Shown piece by piece: positions 22,396 through 36,300 of a stretch of 64,000 nt of DNA (position 1 is its first letter; the number at the start of each line of letters is the position of its first letter). The position numbers and the translations under genes are program-made. The notes under the pieces are model-generated. The model was not told where the DNA came from. It was given only the letters and a program-made list of their open reading frames with translations, and did no database searches. The DNA is from Elephas maximus indicus (lineage: Eukaryota; Chordata; Mammalia; Proboscidea; Elephantidae), in assembly GCF_024166365.1 (NCBI RefSeq), contig NC_064826.1, positions 62,389,001 through 62,453,000 of the forward strand. The letters are read 5' to 3'.

Positions 22396-25010
22396 GTAAA
22401 CATGCAGAAGACCCAAATACCATCAATTACTGAGTTAGATCAGATTAGATATGTACTCAAACTGTGTATCTTGAAAATGTGGACTACACTGTCTTTTTAA
22501 GTACCCAAGAAATATTCACAAAAAACTGACCATTGATTATCGACCAAATCCTCAATAACATTCCAGAAGATATTAACAAATGACACCGACCTTTTGGTTA
22601 GCAGCCATAGCACTTAACCTCTATGCCACCAGGGTTTCTGTTCTCTAATCGTAATGGAATAAAATAGAACTTAATAACAAAGAAGACAAAATGGCCTTTT
22701 TATTTGGAAATTTTGAATCTCTCAAGCAACTTCAGAGTCAAAAAAGAAATAAAAATGGAACATATAGAATTTCTGGAAAACAAGGATAGTGAAAATACTA
22801 CTAAACCAGAACCTGAGGGATATAGCTGAAGTAATGCTGAGGAATATGCATAGCTTTATACACTTATGTCAGTACAAAATAAAGAATGAAAACAAATGAA
22901 TTAAGTTGTGACTCAAAAATTAGAAAAACAAAATAAACTTGAGGAAAACTAGGAGGAAAGGTAGTTTTTAAAGCAGAAATTAATGAATTAAAAACTGAAA
23001 AATAATACAACAAACCCAAAAAGTGGTTTTCTAAAGAAAAAAAAACAAGGCACATGATCCACTATGTTAATATAAAAAAAGGGGGGGGAGGTAATTGTAG
23101 AGGTCAAAAATGCATGATGTAAGAAATAAGGGGAATAATCAGAGAAACAAAGTCAACTAAAATAATGACAGATAACTTGAACAGATCATTTGAACTTGAA
23201 TGAAATGGATTAATTTTCTAAGAAAACGTAATTTATCAAAACTGACCCAAGAAGAGAGAGAATAAACAAACTCACTTCTAGAGAAGAAAGAGAGTTTTTC
23301 AAAGTTCAAAGCAATAGGCCCTGACAGTTTCATAGTGGAATTTTATCAAATCTTAAAGGAGCCTTTAAAACCTTTAAAAGATGAGATGATTCCACTGTAA
23401 TTTAACCTACTCCTGGGAATTAAAAAAAAAAGCAACTTCCAAATTTTTTTCATGGAATGAGCATAACCTTGACACCAGAGCTTGCAAGATTATAAAAAAT
23501 AAAACTAGATCATTTTTACTTGTAACAGTACAGAAGTTGTAAATAAGATGTTAGAGATGGGGGAAAGAAAAAAAAACAGGTATTAGCAAATAGACTCCAG
23601 CAGAGAACTCAGTAAACAAGTAATTAACCAAGTGGGGTTTATTCCAGGAATATAAGAATGGTTCAGTATTAGGAAAACTATTCTCATCTTGTTAGTAGAT
23701 ACAGAAAGAAATTCATATATTTTTCATAGATGCTGAAAAAGCATTTGGCAAAAAACCAATAACCATTCTTTATAAAACACTCAAAGAAATAGAAATAGAT
23801 TCTTCATTAGCATGATAGAAATGAATCTACCTCAACCAAAAGGCAGCATCATATTTAGTGGGGAAATTAGAGGTACTCCCACTGAAATTAAAAACAAAAT
23901 AAGGATGCTCTCCATCACCAATAGCATTACCATTAGACTGGAGATACCAGCCAACATAATTACACAAGATAAACCCATTGCTGTCAAGTCAATTCCGGCT
24001 CAAAGTGACCCTTCAGGACAGAATAGAACTATCCTATAGGGTTTCCAAGGCTGTAGTCTTTACAGAAGCAAACTGCCACATCTGTCTCCCACAGAACAGC
24101 TGGTGGGTTCGAACCACCGACTTTTTTGGTTAGCAGCCGAGCACTAAACCACTGTGCCTCCAGGGCTCCTTATAATGAAAGTCGTAAAAATTAGAAATGA
24201 GGTGATAAAATTATCAACTGTTACGGACAGCATGATTATATGCCTAGAAAATTCACATGAATCACTTGAAAAACTACAATAAACAAAAATTCAGTAAAAC
24301 AGCAGGGTACAAAATTAATGTACAGAAATTAATAGCCTTCATGAGTACCAACATCCAAATAGAAGATACACTGAAAGGGAAGACCTCATTTATCTAGAAA
24401 TAAATTTAACAAGAAATGTACAAAGTTTACATGAAGAAATTTTTAAAAACCCTTTGTAGAACACAAAAGAAGACGAATGGAAAGACAGCCAAGTTTTTGG
24501 ATAGAAAGATCCCAGCAGAAATGCTAACAGGTTTTGTTGCAGATCTAGAAAAACAAATTCAAAAATTCACTTGGAAAAATAAAGCAAGAATAGCTAGGAT
24601 AACTCTGAAAAAGAATGGTGAGGGGAAACTAGCCTTGTCAAATGGTAAGCCATATTATAGTGGCTCAGTAATTAAAACAGTATGGTGCTGACACATGAAT
24701 AGACAAATGAAATGGAATAGAAAGAAAGCCCAGAAAATAGAAACAACTACGTGGGAATTTAGTATATGGTAAAGGTGACATCTCCAACCAGTGGAGAAAA
24801 TACGAACTATTCAATAAATGATATTGGAACAACTGGGCAGCCATCTGGAAGCAAATTTCAATTTATACTTTATACTCAGATAAATTCCAAAGGACTCAAA
24901 GATGTAAACTTTTTAAAATAAACCCTAAAAGTACATGAAGAAAACATGGAGTATTCCTTTATAAACTTGGAATAGGAAGATCTGCCTAACTGACTCATAA
25001 TCCATAAGCA
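22396..25010 (+). mobile_element. Old L1 fragment with nested AfroSINEs
   Basis: Broken ORF2 frames run on +: around 23700 the 'DAEKAFDK' region, and at 24540-24690 KQIQKFTWKNKARIARITLK then KTVW, the L1 ORF2 'FIWKNKRPRIAK' region. It is cut by AfroSINE pieces at 22585-22640 and 23966-24172 (both minus; the second is long form). Heavily mutated. Confidence 0.75.
23966..24172 (-). mobile_element. AfroSINE, long form, inside L1
   Basis: On +: AAACCCATTGCTGTCAAGTC to TGCCTCCAGGGCTCC, with internal block AAACTGCCACATCTGTCTCC. Confidence 0.9.
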
Positions 25011-25582
25011 TAAAGTAAAAGGATGTATTTTTATACTGGAGTGTTCATATTTTTGACGTTGTCTGCTAAAGTATAGTACTTCATAATTTATATTTTCTGA
25101 AAAATTAGGAAACAGGTTTCGTGTCAGCTGTTTTACCTAGAGTCCTTTTAAACTTATTCTCAGTTTCAAAACTAATTTATTGAAGTCACCAGAAGTTCGT
25201 GAAATAGACTCTTGGAGCTTTATAGACCAATATAAAATTGCCATATACTTGAAAAATAAAACATCTGTCAGTATCTCTTATTATTATTTGGAAAGAATAT
25301 CCTATCAACATTTTTAATATTTCCCTGTGATTGGTTTATAATATTATGATTTACATTTTAAGTTATCCTTATACTCAATATTTTAAACTACCCCCACATC
25401 TTTCCATAGTGAAAATAAGGTCTCCAGAGGAAACCTGAGAAAGAGGGGCATGTCTTTGAAAAGATTCATTCCTGATCATACAGGCAGGATTGTTTAATCT
25501 ATACAAACTGGTTGACTAGAAAGCAGAAAATAAGCTGTATATTAATGTGGAGAGATGTTTGCATATATGTTTTCTTTTGAAG
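25011..25582. other. ANKIB1 intron, nothing assigned
   Basis: AT-rich, no gene or named repeat. Confidence 0.4.
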
Positions 25583-25717
25583 TGCAAGTATGACTTTTGC
25601 TGGATTTGCCTAGAAGAGTGGAAAAAACACAGTTCTTCCACCGGAGGTTACTACAGATGTACTCGCTATGAAGTGATTCAGCACGTGGAGGAGCAATCCA
25701 AAGAAATGACTGTGGAG
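25583..25717 (+). CDS. ANKIB1: ANKIB1 exon: end of RING2
   Basis: The acceptor follows a run ending TTTGAAG and the donor is GTAAAG; 45 codons, phase 0 at both ends. It begins [13 protein letters not shown], the final RING2 zinc ligands, followed by [11 protein letters not shown] and a helix rich in Glu and Gln. It sits 575 bases past the end of an old L1 fragment. Confidence 0.95.
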
Positions 25718-26023
25718 GTAAAGAGAACTGTTCAAGCTAAGACCTCTGTCTAAGCTGCTTAATGCCATTCAAAGTATTTTGCATTTGTACTTTTCGTATC
25801 TTCATCCTAATAAGGCATTAAATTGAATACACTTTAGAGTAGCCTTTAATTTAAATAAAATAGCTCTATAATCTTAAAAACTAAAGTTTTTGAAAATTTT
25901 CCCTATTTTATTTTGGCAAAGATAAGAAAAGTTTTGTTTATTCCAGCCTTCCTCTGTAATGACCTAAAAACAATTTTAATAACTGGTAGTCTTTTTGAGT
26001 CATTTATGGACTTTGTTTCCTAG

Positions 26024-26110
26024 GCTGAGAAAAAACACAAACGATTTCAGGAACTTGACAGATTTATGCACTACTACACAAGATTTAAAAACCATGAGCA
26101 TAGCTATCAG
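26024..26110 (+). CDS. ANKIB1: ANKIB1 exon: helical segment after RING2
   Basis: The acceptor is GTTTCCTAG and the donor GTATGT; 29 codons, phase 0. The peptide is rich in Lys, Glu, Arg and aromatic residues ([16 protein letters not shown]), as expected for the Ariadne-like helical region that follows RING2 and can restrain the ligase. The next intron is only 91 nt. Confidence 0.95.
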
Positions 26111-26201
26111 GTATGTCCCAAACCATTTCAAATGAGCAGCATTAATACTGTTGTGAATAAACAAAGAGAATGGTTTAAATTATTTATTTTTGTTCCTTCA
26201 G

Positions 26202-26268
26202 TTAGAACAACGCCTTCTTAAAACAGCCAAAGAAAAGATGGAGCAACTGAGTAGAGCTCTCAACGAAA
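26202..26268 (+). CDS. ANKIB1: ANKIB1 exon: coiled-coil helix
   Basis: The acceptor is TTCCTTCAG and the donor GTAAGT. It encodes a heptad-like helix, [20 protein letters not shown], and ends with the first base of a Thr codon. At 67 nt it is one of the smallest exons here. Confidence 0.95.
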
Positions 26269-26470
26269 GTAAGTTGTAAGTGGTATATCTGGTTTTAATG
26301 TAAAATATTCTTCATGTTTAAGTTACCTCACTGGTAAAAGTTGAGCCTGTTGAAGGCTACATTATCCCGAATTGGCCTGTCCTGGTACTGTGTGAGTTCA
26401 CTGCAACGCTGAGTACAGCTTAGCACAGGAGGCCTCCATGGTTGGATTTTCCACCTGGCTTACCTAGCAT

Positions 26471-26668
26471 AAGGAACCCCATTGGCTCAATGGTTACATG
26501 CTCAGCTGCTAACCGAAAGGTTGTTGGTTTAAAACCCACCATCCGCTCCATGGGAGAAAGATGTGGAAGTCTGCTTCCATAAAGATTACAGCTTTGGAAA
26601 CCCTCTGGGGAAGTTATACTCTGTCCTGTCAGGTCGCAATGAGTTAGAATTGCCTCAGTGGTAACATT
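26471..26668 (+). mobile_element. AfroSINE, long form
   Basis: AACCCCATTGGCTCAATGG to ATTGCCTCAGTGGTAAC, internal block GGGAGAAAGATGTGGAAG kept. Confidence 0.85.
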
Positions 26669-28425
26669 TTTGTTTCTATTGTTGTTGTTTACCTAGCATA
26701 CTCCTCTTAGGGAGACCTATGCTGTTACCAGATGAATGCACATCATGATTTTGCTTACTCTGTACCATCGCTGATAGGCTCTCAAGAGCACTCTTGACCT
26801 GGCCAAAGGAGCAAGATATACATGCTACCCAATTCTTGAGAAAATTTAGCACAGTACCTAGTCAAATACAGTTTTGGAAGAAATTATCTCACTGGTAAAT
26901 AATGAACGATTGAGGGTCAAAAAGCAAAGACATGAGAGACGACTAACTTATGGGTCCTAAATTGTAAGATCTAAAAGAACATTCCTAAAGATGGATTGAG
27001 CGTTGGTTGCATCATTAGGATATAATATACTTCAGTGACCACACAGACAACCGATTCTGATACATTTGTTTTAAAAAGTCACATTTTTTAAATGATCATA
27101 GCTTATTTATAAAAGGTCTGTTTTAAGCCTAAAAATGTGATCAGTTGTATTTGCTCCTGTTTATAAAAAAAGTGTTAACATTCTGTTCATGAGGATGATT
27201 CCCTAATTAAGACAGCAACCATAAGTTAAATAAATTAAACTGAGAAAAAGTATCAATAGCAGCTTTGTCTCCTTGTTAATTTTTAGCAATTAGACTTCAT
27301 AGTTGGCATAACTATATCCCACCAATATTAAACTCTTGAAGTATTGTTCACAGTAAAAAAAAGGGAAGCACATCTCACTTGTTCTGTAGTTCTTCAGTAG
27401 GCGTATTGGTCTTCTTCAGTGGTGTGTCCTTAGTACATAGAACAGTGGCATGACATGTAATAATCACTCAGTATACATTTTGCAGATGTGAATTACCGCT
27501 TGTGTTCCAACATTCTGGGGATTCTAGACAGCACAGTAAGATGTGAACAAGAATTTAGATAAAAGGATTGGAAAGAAAGAAACAAAACTTTACACACTTA
27601 TCACACATGTCATAATGGTGGTGGGGGGGGTGTTTGTTTTCTTTTTTGTTTTTTACATCTTGGTTCAAATACCTACCCTAGGAACTGATTGCACTCTGAA
27701 TTTAGCTGTGGTCTGTATATCAGTGTGTACACATGCAATGTCTTCCTGCAGGCATACAGAATAACCTGATTTTCAGCAGTACTTATGCATTGAGATTCTA
27801 GTACTTTCTATTTATTTGGAGTTAAGGAAAAAGCTAGGATGTTTTAGGAACAACCTCAGGTAATTAAAGCGATTTCTCTCTCCCTCTTCCTCACTCCTCC
27901 TTTCTCCCCCAAATTTTTTGTTAACTAGCATTAGTTATCCAGTTGTTTCCCCAAATTTGTATCTTTTTCCTTACAATATTGTTTTGGCAGAGGCTTAATT
28001 ATAATTAGACTTTTTTCTTAGCAAGGAGCTTAGCAAGGCTTTTGTTGTGATTCGTAAACAGCAAAGTTCCCCTAGGGATAACCTGAAAAACTTAATAAAA
28101 CATGGAACCTTTGGGTTGGCCTAAAGCTGGATTTGTTTATCAGCAGGGTGAGAGGAAATCCAGGATGAGCGTATACACTCCTTCATGACTCCATCAGTAC
28201 TCCAGGGCCATTGTGTCGTGTGCTTCATTTATAAAAGCATACATGTCATACATGAGTGTTTTTAGTTGAGTTTAAATAACTGCTATCATACAACTACTTC
28301 AAACAGTTGTTAGGGGCCCTCCTTTTTTTTTTTTTAATTCTCTTTATGGAGAACACATAGTTTTTCGATTAATTTAATACCATGTTTGCAAAACAAAATT
28401 TCACTGTGCCTGAATTACTTTATAG
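26669..28425. other. ANKIB1 intron, nothing assigned
   Basis: No coding or repeat recognised beyond short homopolymers. Confidence 0.4.
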
Positions 28426-28571
28426 CTGAAGGAAGCTGTCCAGATACCACTTTCATTGAAGATGCAGTTCATGTGCTCTTAAAAACCCGACGCATTCTCA
28501 AGTGTTCTTACCCGTATGGATTTTTCTTAGAACCTAAAAGCACAAAGAAAGAAATATTTGAACTCATGCAA
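28426..28571 (+). CDS. ANKIB1: ANKIB1 exon: Ariadne-like helical domain
   Basis: The acceptor is ACTTTATAG and the donor GTAAGA. It completes Thr and reads [20 protein letters not shown] through a region with [17 protein letters not shown] and ends MQ. The sequence is almost fully conserved in vertebrate ANKIB1 as I know it. Phase 0 at the end. Confidence 0.95.
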
Positions 28572-29059
28572 GTAAGATATCTTTTTTAAAGTTAAATTTA
28601 AATGGCAGTTATTATTATGAAAAACAGATTTTTCTCCTTTTTCAATCACTTTCCTAAGTTTTATCTTATTTGGGTGTGGTTAGTAAACAATTTTGTCTTC
28701 ATTTTTAGAATGGTTTTTAAATAAAGGAGAAGTTTCCTTTAAGTTTAAATTTACCACTCTGTAGGTCTGAATAAGTTCTAAGTTATACAGACATTTCCTG
28801 CAGCATTTATTTTTTTGTTTCAAACTGCTTGAGGTAGAAATCTGGCCTATTTCTGATTATGTAATTAGGAATTTTCATCTTCAAAGATTAAACAAACCAC
28901 ATTAAATACAAGATGGGAAAGTGGCAAATTACCAGTTGATTTTAAAAGTACAACTCTAGAATTTATAGTCTTTAAAAAACCCCTAAGCCATTGACACCAC
29001 TGTAGCTAACCAGCTTTATTGTACATTCCTATTTTTTGAAGCCACCAAACTTTCTTCTC

Positions 29060-29330
29060 TGGCCACAATTTTCATGCCATCCCTTTGAATTGCCCTCTAA
29101 TAATTTGTATCCTATATTTCTTTCAAGGCTCAATATTCATTTTCTCCATAAAGCCTTCCAGACCTTACCCCAAATCATAGTGGTCTTGCCTTGCTTCATA
29201 TTCCCTCAGCATTTACATATAGGCGTGCACCACGCCGTCATGCATTTGCTTGTATAATGCCTTGAAATTTATTAAGTTTTTTATATAGATAAATTATAAG
29301 TTCCTTGGAAATAGCTGCTGTACTCACCAT
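29060..29330 (+). repeat. L2 3' end fragment
   Basis: CCATAAAGCCTTCCAGACCT and ATTATAAGTTCCTTGGAAAT follow the L2 tail pattern. Confidence 0.55.
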
Positions 29331-29604
29331 TTCCTTCTGATCCATACCCACTACGTTGCTATAAAGCCTACCGAATGAGTGCTGTTTTCTTGAATGTAAG
29401 ATAACTTCACAAATGACTCTTCTTTCACAACCAGAAAAAAAATGTATGGAATAGGAAATATGTTAAATAGGAAGTCATCTCAAAATTTGGGTTAATTTCT
29501 AATGTTAAAAAGTTCGACTTAACTGAGAAGCCACATAGACTCTAGGTTTGCTATTAACTAACCCACTCGGCCCATAATCTTTTTTTTCTATTGTCTTACC
29601 ATAG

Positions 29605-29783
29605 ACAGACCTAGAAATGGTCACTGAAGACCTTGCTCAAAAAGTCAATAGGCCTTACCTTCGCACACCCCGCCACAAGATAATCAAGGCAGCATGCCTT
29701 GTACAGCAGAAGAGGCAGGAGTTCCTGGCATCCGTGGCTCGGGGAGTTGCTCCTGCAGACTCACCAGAAGCTCCAAGGCGCAG
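29605..29783 (+). CDS. ANKIB1: ANKIB1 exon: helical region continued
   Basis: The acceptor is TTACCATAG and the donor GTAAAG. The peptide starts [20 protein letters not shown], followed by [20 protein letters not shown] and [11 protein letters not shown]. It ends with two bases of a Ser codon completed by the next exon. Confidence 0.95.
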
Positions 29784-30577
29784 GTAAAGCGGATGTGCAC
29801 TGTGGATATCACCCTAGCTCCAGCCACAGATGCTAGCAGTTTTATTTTTATCCAACTAGGGATCATAGTCCTGCAAGTTACTTACATATTTTTACTTCTT
29901 TTTGGTGATTTCCCTGGTACTATTTCTGTTTTTTCTGGTTATCTTTTGTTTGTCATTGTGTAGTTCCTCAGACAAAATCAGGCTAGCTTAATTTTACACT
30001 TCAGGTCAACTCATAACTCAAATTGTCTTCTAATGCGTCAATTTAAGTATGTAATATATGTAGTGGTATGATAGTTAGAAACATCTTGTAATGAATTTGA
30101 AAACCTTGCCAACTTGTTACAGTCATATTTATATTTTTGTGGTAAGAGGTTATGAAGAAATTTGAAATCTGATTAGTAAAATTAATAAAGTGATTTGAAT
30201 TAATACATTGGAGAGCAGTTGAGTTTTGGTTGTTTTATTTTAGATACTTATACTGCAATTATAAATTGAAACTTTTTTTATTCATAATAAAGGCATTAGA
30301 AAAGTATTTGACCTACTTTTATATAAATAAACACATAAAAATAGAAACAATTGTAAAATAATTATAACATGGTGATTTTTTCTACCATTTTACACAAATG
30401 TAAAGCAACTTAGAATTTGAAAGAAATAACAAAATTATCATCTTAATAGTTGACCTATTTTGTTTAAGCAAGTTCCACACAGATGAATTAAAAGTAATGT
30501 TCAGAGGGCAAGAGTCTGATTGTTTGTACTTTGTAGTACTGATGATAAATCAAATGGTATGTCTGATTTCTTTGTAG

Positions 30578-30629
30578 CTTTGCTGGTGGAACATGGGATT
30601 GGGAATATTTGGGATTTGCATCACCTGAG
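30578..30629 (+). CDS. ANKIB1: ANKIB1 exon: short linker
   Basis: The acceptor is TTCTTTGTAG and the donor GTAATT. A 52-nt exon that completes Ser and reads [17 protein letters not shown]. It is followed by the longest intron in the window (6.7 kb), which carries the large RTE element. Confidence 0.93.
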
Positions 30630-32699
30630 GTAATTGTTTTGTGGGTTTTTTTTTTTAATTGTATTTTTCTTTAATGCAATCCTATTTGTGTTTGTACCTT
30701 TTTATTATTCTAAATGTCACAGAGACTGTCAGTGATGCTTTCTCTTTCTTTTGTAAAAAAAAAGTACCTCAGCAGAGCCTGCATTTAGCTATTTATGGTG
30801 TTGGCTTATCATCACATTATTAAATGCATCCCACTTACATTGTTTTTAATTACTGGACAATCATAAGACAAATTTGCACCACATAGCTATGGAAAGTATA
30901 ATTTGTAAACAGAGACATAAATTTTATTTAATATAAATATGTTTCTAGTTGGAATATTGTTTCAGTCTGAATCTATTAAGGCCTAAATAAACAGTAAACT
31001 TATTTTTTTTTTAAAGTTACTGCAAAAGATGTGAGAATTGATTTGTAATCAGTTAAGGTGGAAACTTGACATTAATGATGTTTATGCAGAAAGAAATGCT
31101 TTTCTTAGTTGCTTTCTGCTTCCCTTAAAGACTTTCACACTATTCTTGTTACTGATGTGCTGTTTTAAAATCCAAAAGATCTGAGATACTACCACTGCAA
31201 TAGCAGTTACTTCAAATAAAAATAAGATAGAGTGAAAATCTTAATCACATTGCTCTTTTTTGAGATTTAAATTGCCACTCTCACCACTGAATATAATTTT
31301 AAATGGTTTTAGCAGTTCTCTCTACTTCTGTCTCCTTCTTCGATTTTTAAAAGACAGTAAACCATTTAATGCTTATGATAACCTTTTAGCTTAATTACTG
31401 GAAGAGGGCAAGACAAATAATGAAACCTTGTTTATCATTTATATCCCATTTGTTATCTGCAACTGAAAGACAGTGAAATTGATTATTTTCTAGAAATGAC
31501 TGTGGCTTATTTAAATCAGATCTTTTTTCAGCTGCTGAGGATACTTGCAATCACTTTGTGGCCTTTTGTATTGGTAGCCAAGGAAAATGTTGACACGAGA
31601 AAACAATTCGTGGTTAGAGCTTTGATATGGAAATTTCCTCTCTAAGTAAATTGCAAGAAATTTTAACGTATTAATGAGATTTTTATTGTAAAATGATGAA
31701 CATTTTTCTTTTATCGAATCCTATACTTACTGTTTTTAGGTTATAATACAATTACAGCTTTGGGAATATTTTGGTAAATTGCTACCTAAAAGGAAGAATG
31801 AACAAGCTTCAATTACCAGGAAAAAAGTACTACAAATTTCAGCATTTCGAGGTGGAAACACAATTTAGCAAAAATAAAAACCTTTACTGGTATACTCAAA
31901 ATTGTGTATCACCGTGGCGGGTTCCAGCTCTGACAGTGACTTTAGGAATGCTGAAATATTGGGCCTTGAATATTTGAGAGCCTGCTAATATGACTGTCAA
32001 AGATTCCTTTCATAAAGAGTAGGAAGACTTGCCACCTCTTTATGTGGATATTTATATATAAAATTACTGACCATTTTTTTCTTCAGAGGTTGACAATTGT
32101 GAAAGTAGAAGTAACATTTCCTTCTTAAATTTATTTTTTGTGAATTGATAAGTTTTATAAGAATTATTTAATTCACTTTTACTTTTCTCTTTAAAAAGTC
32201 TTTGGCACATTGAAACACCAAGCTTTTATGTAACCCTTATTGGAAATCTAAGGAATTGCCTCACAGTGTGAAATTTTCAAATTCTGCAACTGTTTGTTAA
32301 ATAGCTGCCAAAATTATATTTTAAGAAATTAGCTCTTAGCCTTAATAGAGACTCTGAAAACATTAATTATGCCTACTTAGGTAGACTTTTAGGTTGAATT
32401 TATATTTTTTCAGTAAAATTAATTCCATCTTATTCTTTTTTAATTAAATTGAATGTCAGTGGCAAATATAAATATTTGTTTTGTACCATTTTATAGGCAG
32501 CGGGGCCCCATGCAAAGATGATATGTAGTCTTTTAAGTCTGGGGGATACCTGGATTCATTCAAGTTCTAGATCTGGGATTTATTAGACTTTAGAGTATGT
32601 TCTTCCTTGATTTCTCGTCTTTAAAATGTGGAATGTGATACCTACCCCACAAGAGTTCTGGACGCTCTGGAAGGATTAAAGCATCTCATTAATTATACT
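30630..32699. other. ANKIB1 intron, nothing assigned
   Basis: Repeat-poor and AT-rich for 2 kb; no gene seen. A 68-codon open frame at 31771 has no family resemblance. Confidence 0.4.
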
Positions 32700-32822
32700 T
32701 GGAGCCCTGGGACGCAGTAGTTAAGAGCTTGGCTCCTGACATAAAGGTAGGCAGTTCTACTCTGTCTTATAGGGCCAATATGAGTCGTAATCAGCTTGAT
32801 GGCAACAGATTTGGTTTTTATT
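32700..32822 (+). mobile_element. AfroSINE, internally deleted
   Basis: The head GGAGCCCTGGGACGCAGTAG joins at about 32748 to the tail GGCAGTTCTACTCTGTC, so the B-box region and middle are lost. Confidence 0.8.
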
Positions 32823-33344
32823 ATTATTCTTGGAGATCGTGAGCCTCCCAGAAAAGAGAAAGGGAAGCCCCAGCTCAACAGGAAATTTTAAAGGACCTAA
32901 ATAATCCCTTGGGACCCTTGTAGTATCCTTCTATCCTGGTAAAATGGTTGGTTGGTTTCTACGTGGTGGGATGCTTCCCACCTTGTATTAGAATATAACT
33001 GCTTAGATATTAGACTCTAAATGCTTAGAGTCTACCTGGTTATAACTTTAACCAGAGTTGTATGATGTAAAAGGTTTATTTGTGGTATAAAGTTGTCTTC
33101 ACTTATTTCCAGTACTTGCACAGCATAAGCGTATTGAATATTCTTAATATTCTTTAAATATTCTTATAGGGTGACCAAGATAGTCATAAACCTGAATATT
33201 TCACTGTTTATTAATGAAAGATTCTATAACAATTCTCAAAATTACCCTTTTTATGCTGGTGCCATACACAGGCCTCTGTTCTGTTCCTTTTTCTTCTGTC
33301 ACTAAAATCTGGAAACATAAATTTGTCCCAGGTTATAGCCTCAA
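32823..33344. other. ANKIB1 intron, nothing assigned
   Basis: No gene or named repeat. Confidence 0.4.
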
Positions 33345-36300
33345 ATAATGGCTGTTGTTATTAGGTGCCTCCAAGTCAGTTCTGACTCATAGCAACCGCA
33401 ACCCTACATACAGCAGAACAAAACGCTGCCCTGTTTTGCACCATCCTCACAATCATTGCTATGTTTGAGCACATTGCTGCAGCCACTGTGTCAGTCCATC
33501 TTCTTGAGGGTCTTCTCTTAATCGCTTACCAAGCATGATGTCCTCCTCCAGGGACTGGTCCGTCCTAATAACTTGTCCAAAGCACATGAGGTGAAGTCTC
33601 ACAATTCTTGCGTCTAAGCAGCATTCTGTCTGTACCTCTTCCAAGACATTTATTTGTTCTTCTGGCAATCCATGGTATATTCACTATTCTTCGCCAACAT
33701 CGTAATTTAAATGTGCCAATTCTTCTTCACTCTTGCTTATTCGTTTTCTAGCTTTCACATGCATATGAGGCAACTGAAAATGCTATGGCATGGGTCAGGC
33801 ACATCTTAGACCTCAAAGTGACATCTTTGCTTTTGAATGCTTTAAAGAAGTCTTTTGCAACAGACTTGCTGGCTACAAAACTTCATTTGATTTTCGACTG
33901 CTTCTTTCATGGACGTTGATTGTGGATCAAGTAAAATAAAATCCTTGACAACTTCAATCTTTTCTCCATTTATCATAATGTTGCTTATTGGTCCATTTGT
34001 GAGGATTTTTGTTTTCTTTATGTTGAGGTATAATCTATGCTGAAGGCTGTAGTCTTTGATCTTCATCAGTAAGTGCTTCGAGTCCCCTTTACTTTCAGCA
34101 TGCAAGGTTGGCTCATCTACATATCGCATGTTGTGAATGAGTCTTCCTCCAATCCTGATGACCTGTTCGTCTTCATATAGTCCAACTTCTCAGATTATTG
34201 CCCAGCACACAGATTGAATAAGTATGGTGAAAGGATACAACCCTGACACACACCTTTCCTGATTTTAAACCATGCAGTATCCGCTTGTTCTGTTTCAGTG
34301 ACTGCCTCTTGGTCATGTACAGGTTCCGCATGAGCACAATTGAGTGTTTTGGAATTCCCATTCTTCACAGTGTTGGCCATCATTTGTTATGATCCACACA
34401 GTTGAATGCCTTTGCATAGTCAATTAAACACAGGTAAACATCTTTCTGGTATTCTCTGCTTTCAGCCAAGATCCACCTGACATCAGCAATGATATCCCTA
34501 GTTCCATATTGTCTTCTAAATCCTGCTTGAATTTCTAGCAGTTCCCTGTGGATGTACTGCTGGCAACCATTTTTGAATTATCTTCAGCAAAATTTTACTT
34601 GCATGTGATAATAATAATATTGTTCAATAATTTCTGTATTCTGTTGGATCAGTTTTTTTTAGGATGACCACAAATATGCATCTCTTCCAATCAATTGGCC
34701 AGGTAGCTGTCTTCCAGATTTCTTGGCATAGATGAGTTAGCACTTCCAGCATCGCATCCATTCATGGAAACATCTAAGTTGGTATTCCATCAGTTCCTGG
34801 AGCCTTGCCTTTCACCAGTGCCTCCAGTACAGCTTGAACTTCCTTCAGTACCACCAGTTCTTGATCATGTGCTCCCCCCTGAAATGGTTGAACATTGATC
34901 AATTCATTTTGGTACAATGACTCTTTGTATTCCTTCCATCTTCTTTTGATGCTTCCTGCATCATTCGATATTTTGCCCATAAACCAAAAAAACCAAACCC
35001 AGTGCCGTCGAGTCAATTCCAACTCATAGCAACCCTATAGGACAGAGTAGAACTGCCCCATAGAGCTTCCATGGAGCGCCTGGCGGATTCAAACTGCCGA
35101 CCCTTTGGTTAGCAGCTGTAGCACTTAACCACTACACCACCAGGGTTTCCATTTTGCCCATAAAATCCTTAAATATTGCAAGTCAAGGTTTGAATTTTTT
35201 CTTCAGTTCTTTAACTGGAGAAATGCCGAGAATGTTCTTCCCTTTTGGTTTTCTAACTCCAGATCTTCGCACATTTCATTGTAATACTTTGTCTTTTCGA
35301 GTTGCCCTATGAAATCTTCTGTTCAGCTCTTCTACTTCGTGATTTCTTCCATTCACTTTAGCTGCTGTGTTCAAAAACAAGCTTCAGAGTCTCTTCTCAC
35401 ATCCATTTTGGTCTTTTTCTTTCTCTCCTGTCTTTTTAATGACCTTTTGCTTTCTTCATGTATAATGTCCTTGATGTCATCCCACAACTTGTCTGGTCTT
35501 CAGTCATTAGTGTTTAGTGTATCCAATCTATTCTTGAGACAGTCTCTAAATTCAAGTGGGACATACTCAGGGTTGTACTTTGGCTCTCATGGATTTGTTT
35601 TAATTTTCTTCAGCTTCCACTTGAACTTGCATATGAGCAATTGATGGTCTGTTCCACAGTCGGACCCTGGCCTTGTTCTGACTGATGATACAGAGCTGCT
35701 CCATTATCTGTTTCCACAGATGTAGTCAGTTTGATTCCTGTGTATTTCATCTTGCCACATCCACATGTATAGTCACTGTTTATGTTGTTGAAAAAAGGTA
35801 TTTGCAATGGTAGGTCATCGGTCTGGCAAAGTTGTATCATGTGGTCTCTGATATCGTTTATTTCACCAAGGCCATATTTCCCAACTAATGATGATTCTTC
35901 TTTGTTTCCAGCTTTCACATTCCAATGACCAGTAATTATCAATGCGTCTTGTTTGCATGTTTGATTAATTTCAGACTGCAGAAGTTGGTAAAAATCTTCA
36001 ATTCCTCATCTTTGGCCTTAGTGGTTGGTGTGTAAGTTTGAATAATAGTTGTTTTATCTGGTCTTCCTTGTAGCCATATGAATATATCGTCCTATCACTG
36101 GCAGTGTTGTACTTCAGGGTAGATCTTGAAATGTTCTTTCAGACAACGAATGCGACACCATTTGTCTTCAATTTGTCATTCCCAGCATAGTAGACTATAT
36201 AATTGTTCAATTCAAAATGTCCAATACTAGTCTATTTCAGCTCATTAATACCTAGAATATCAATCTTTATGGGTTCTATTTCATTTTTGACGACTTCCGG

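Noticed and set aside
31771..31977. 68-codon open frame in a long ANKIB1 intron
   Set aside because: No family resemblance, no splice signals at its ends, within AT-rich intron.
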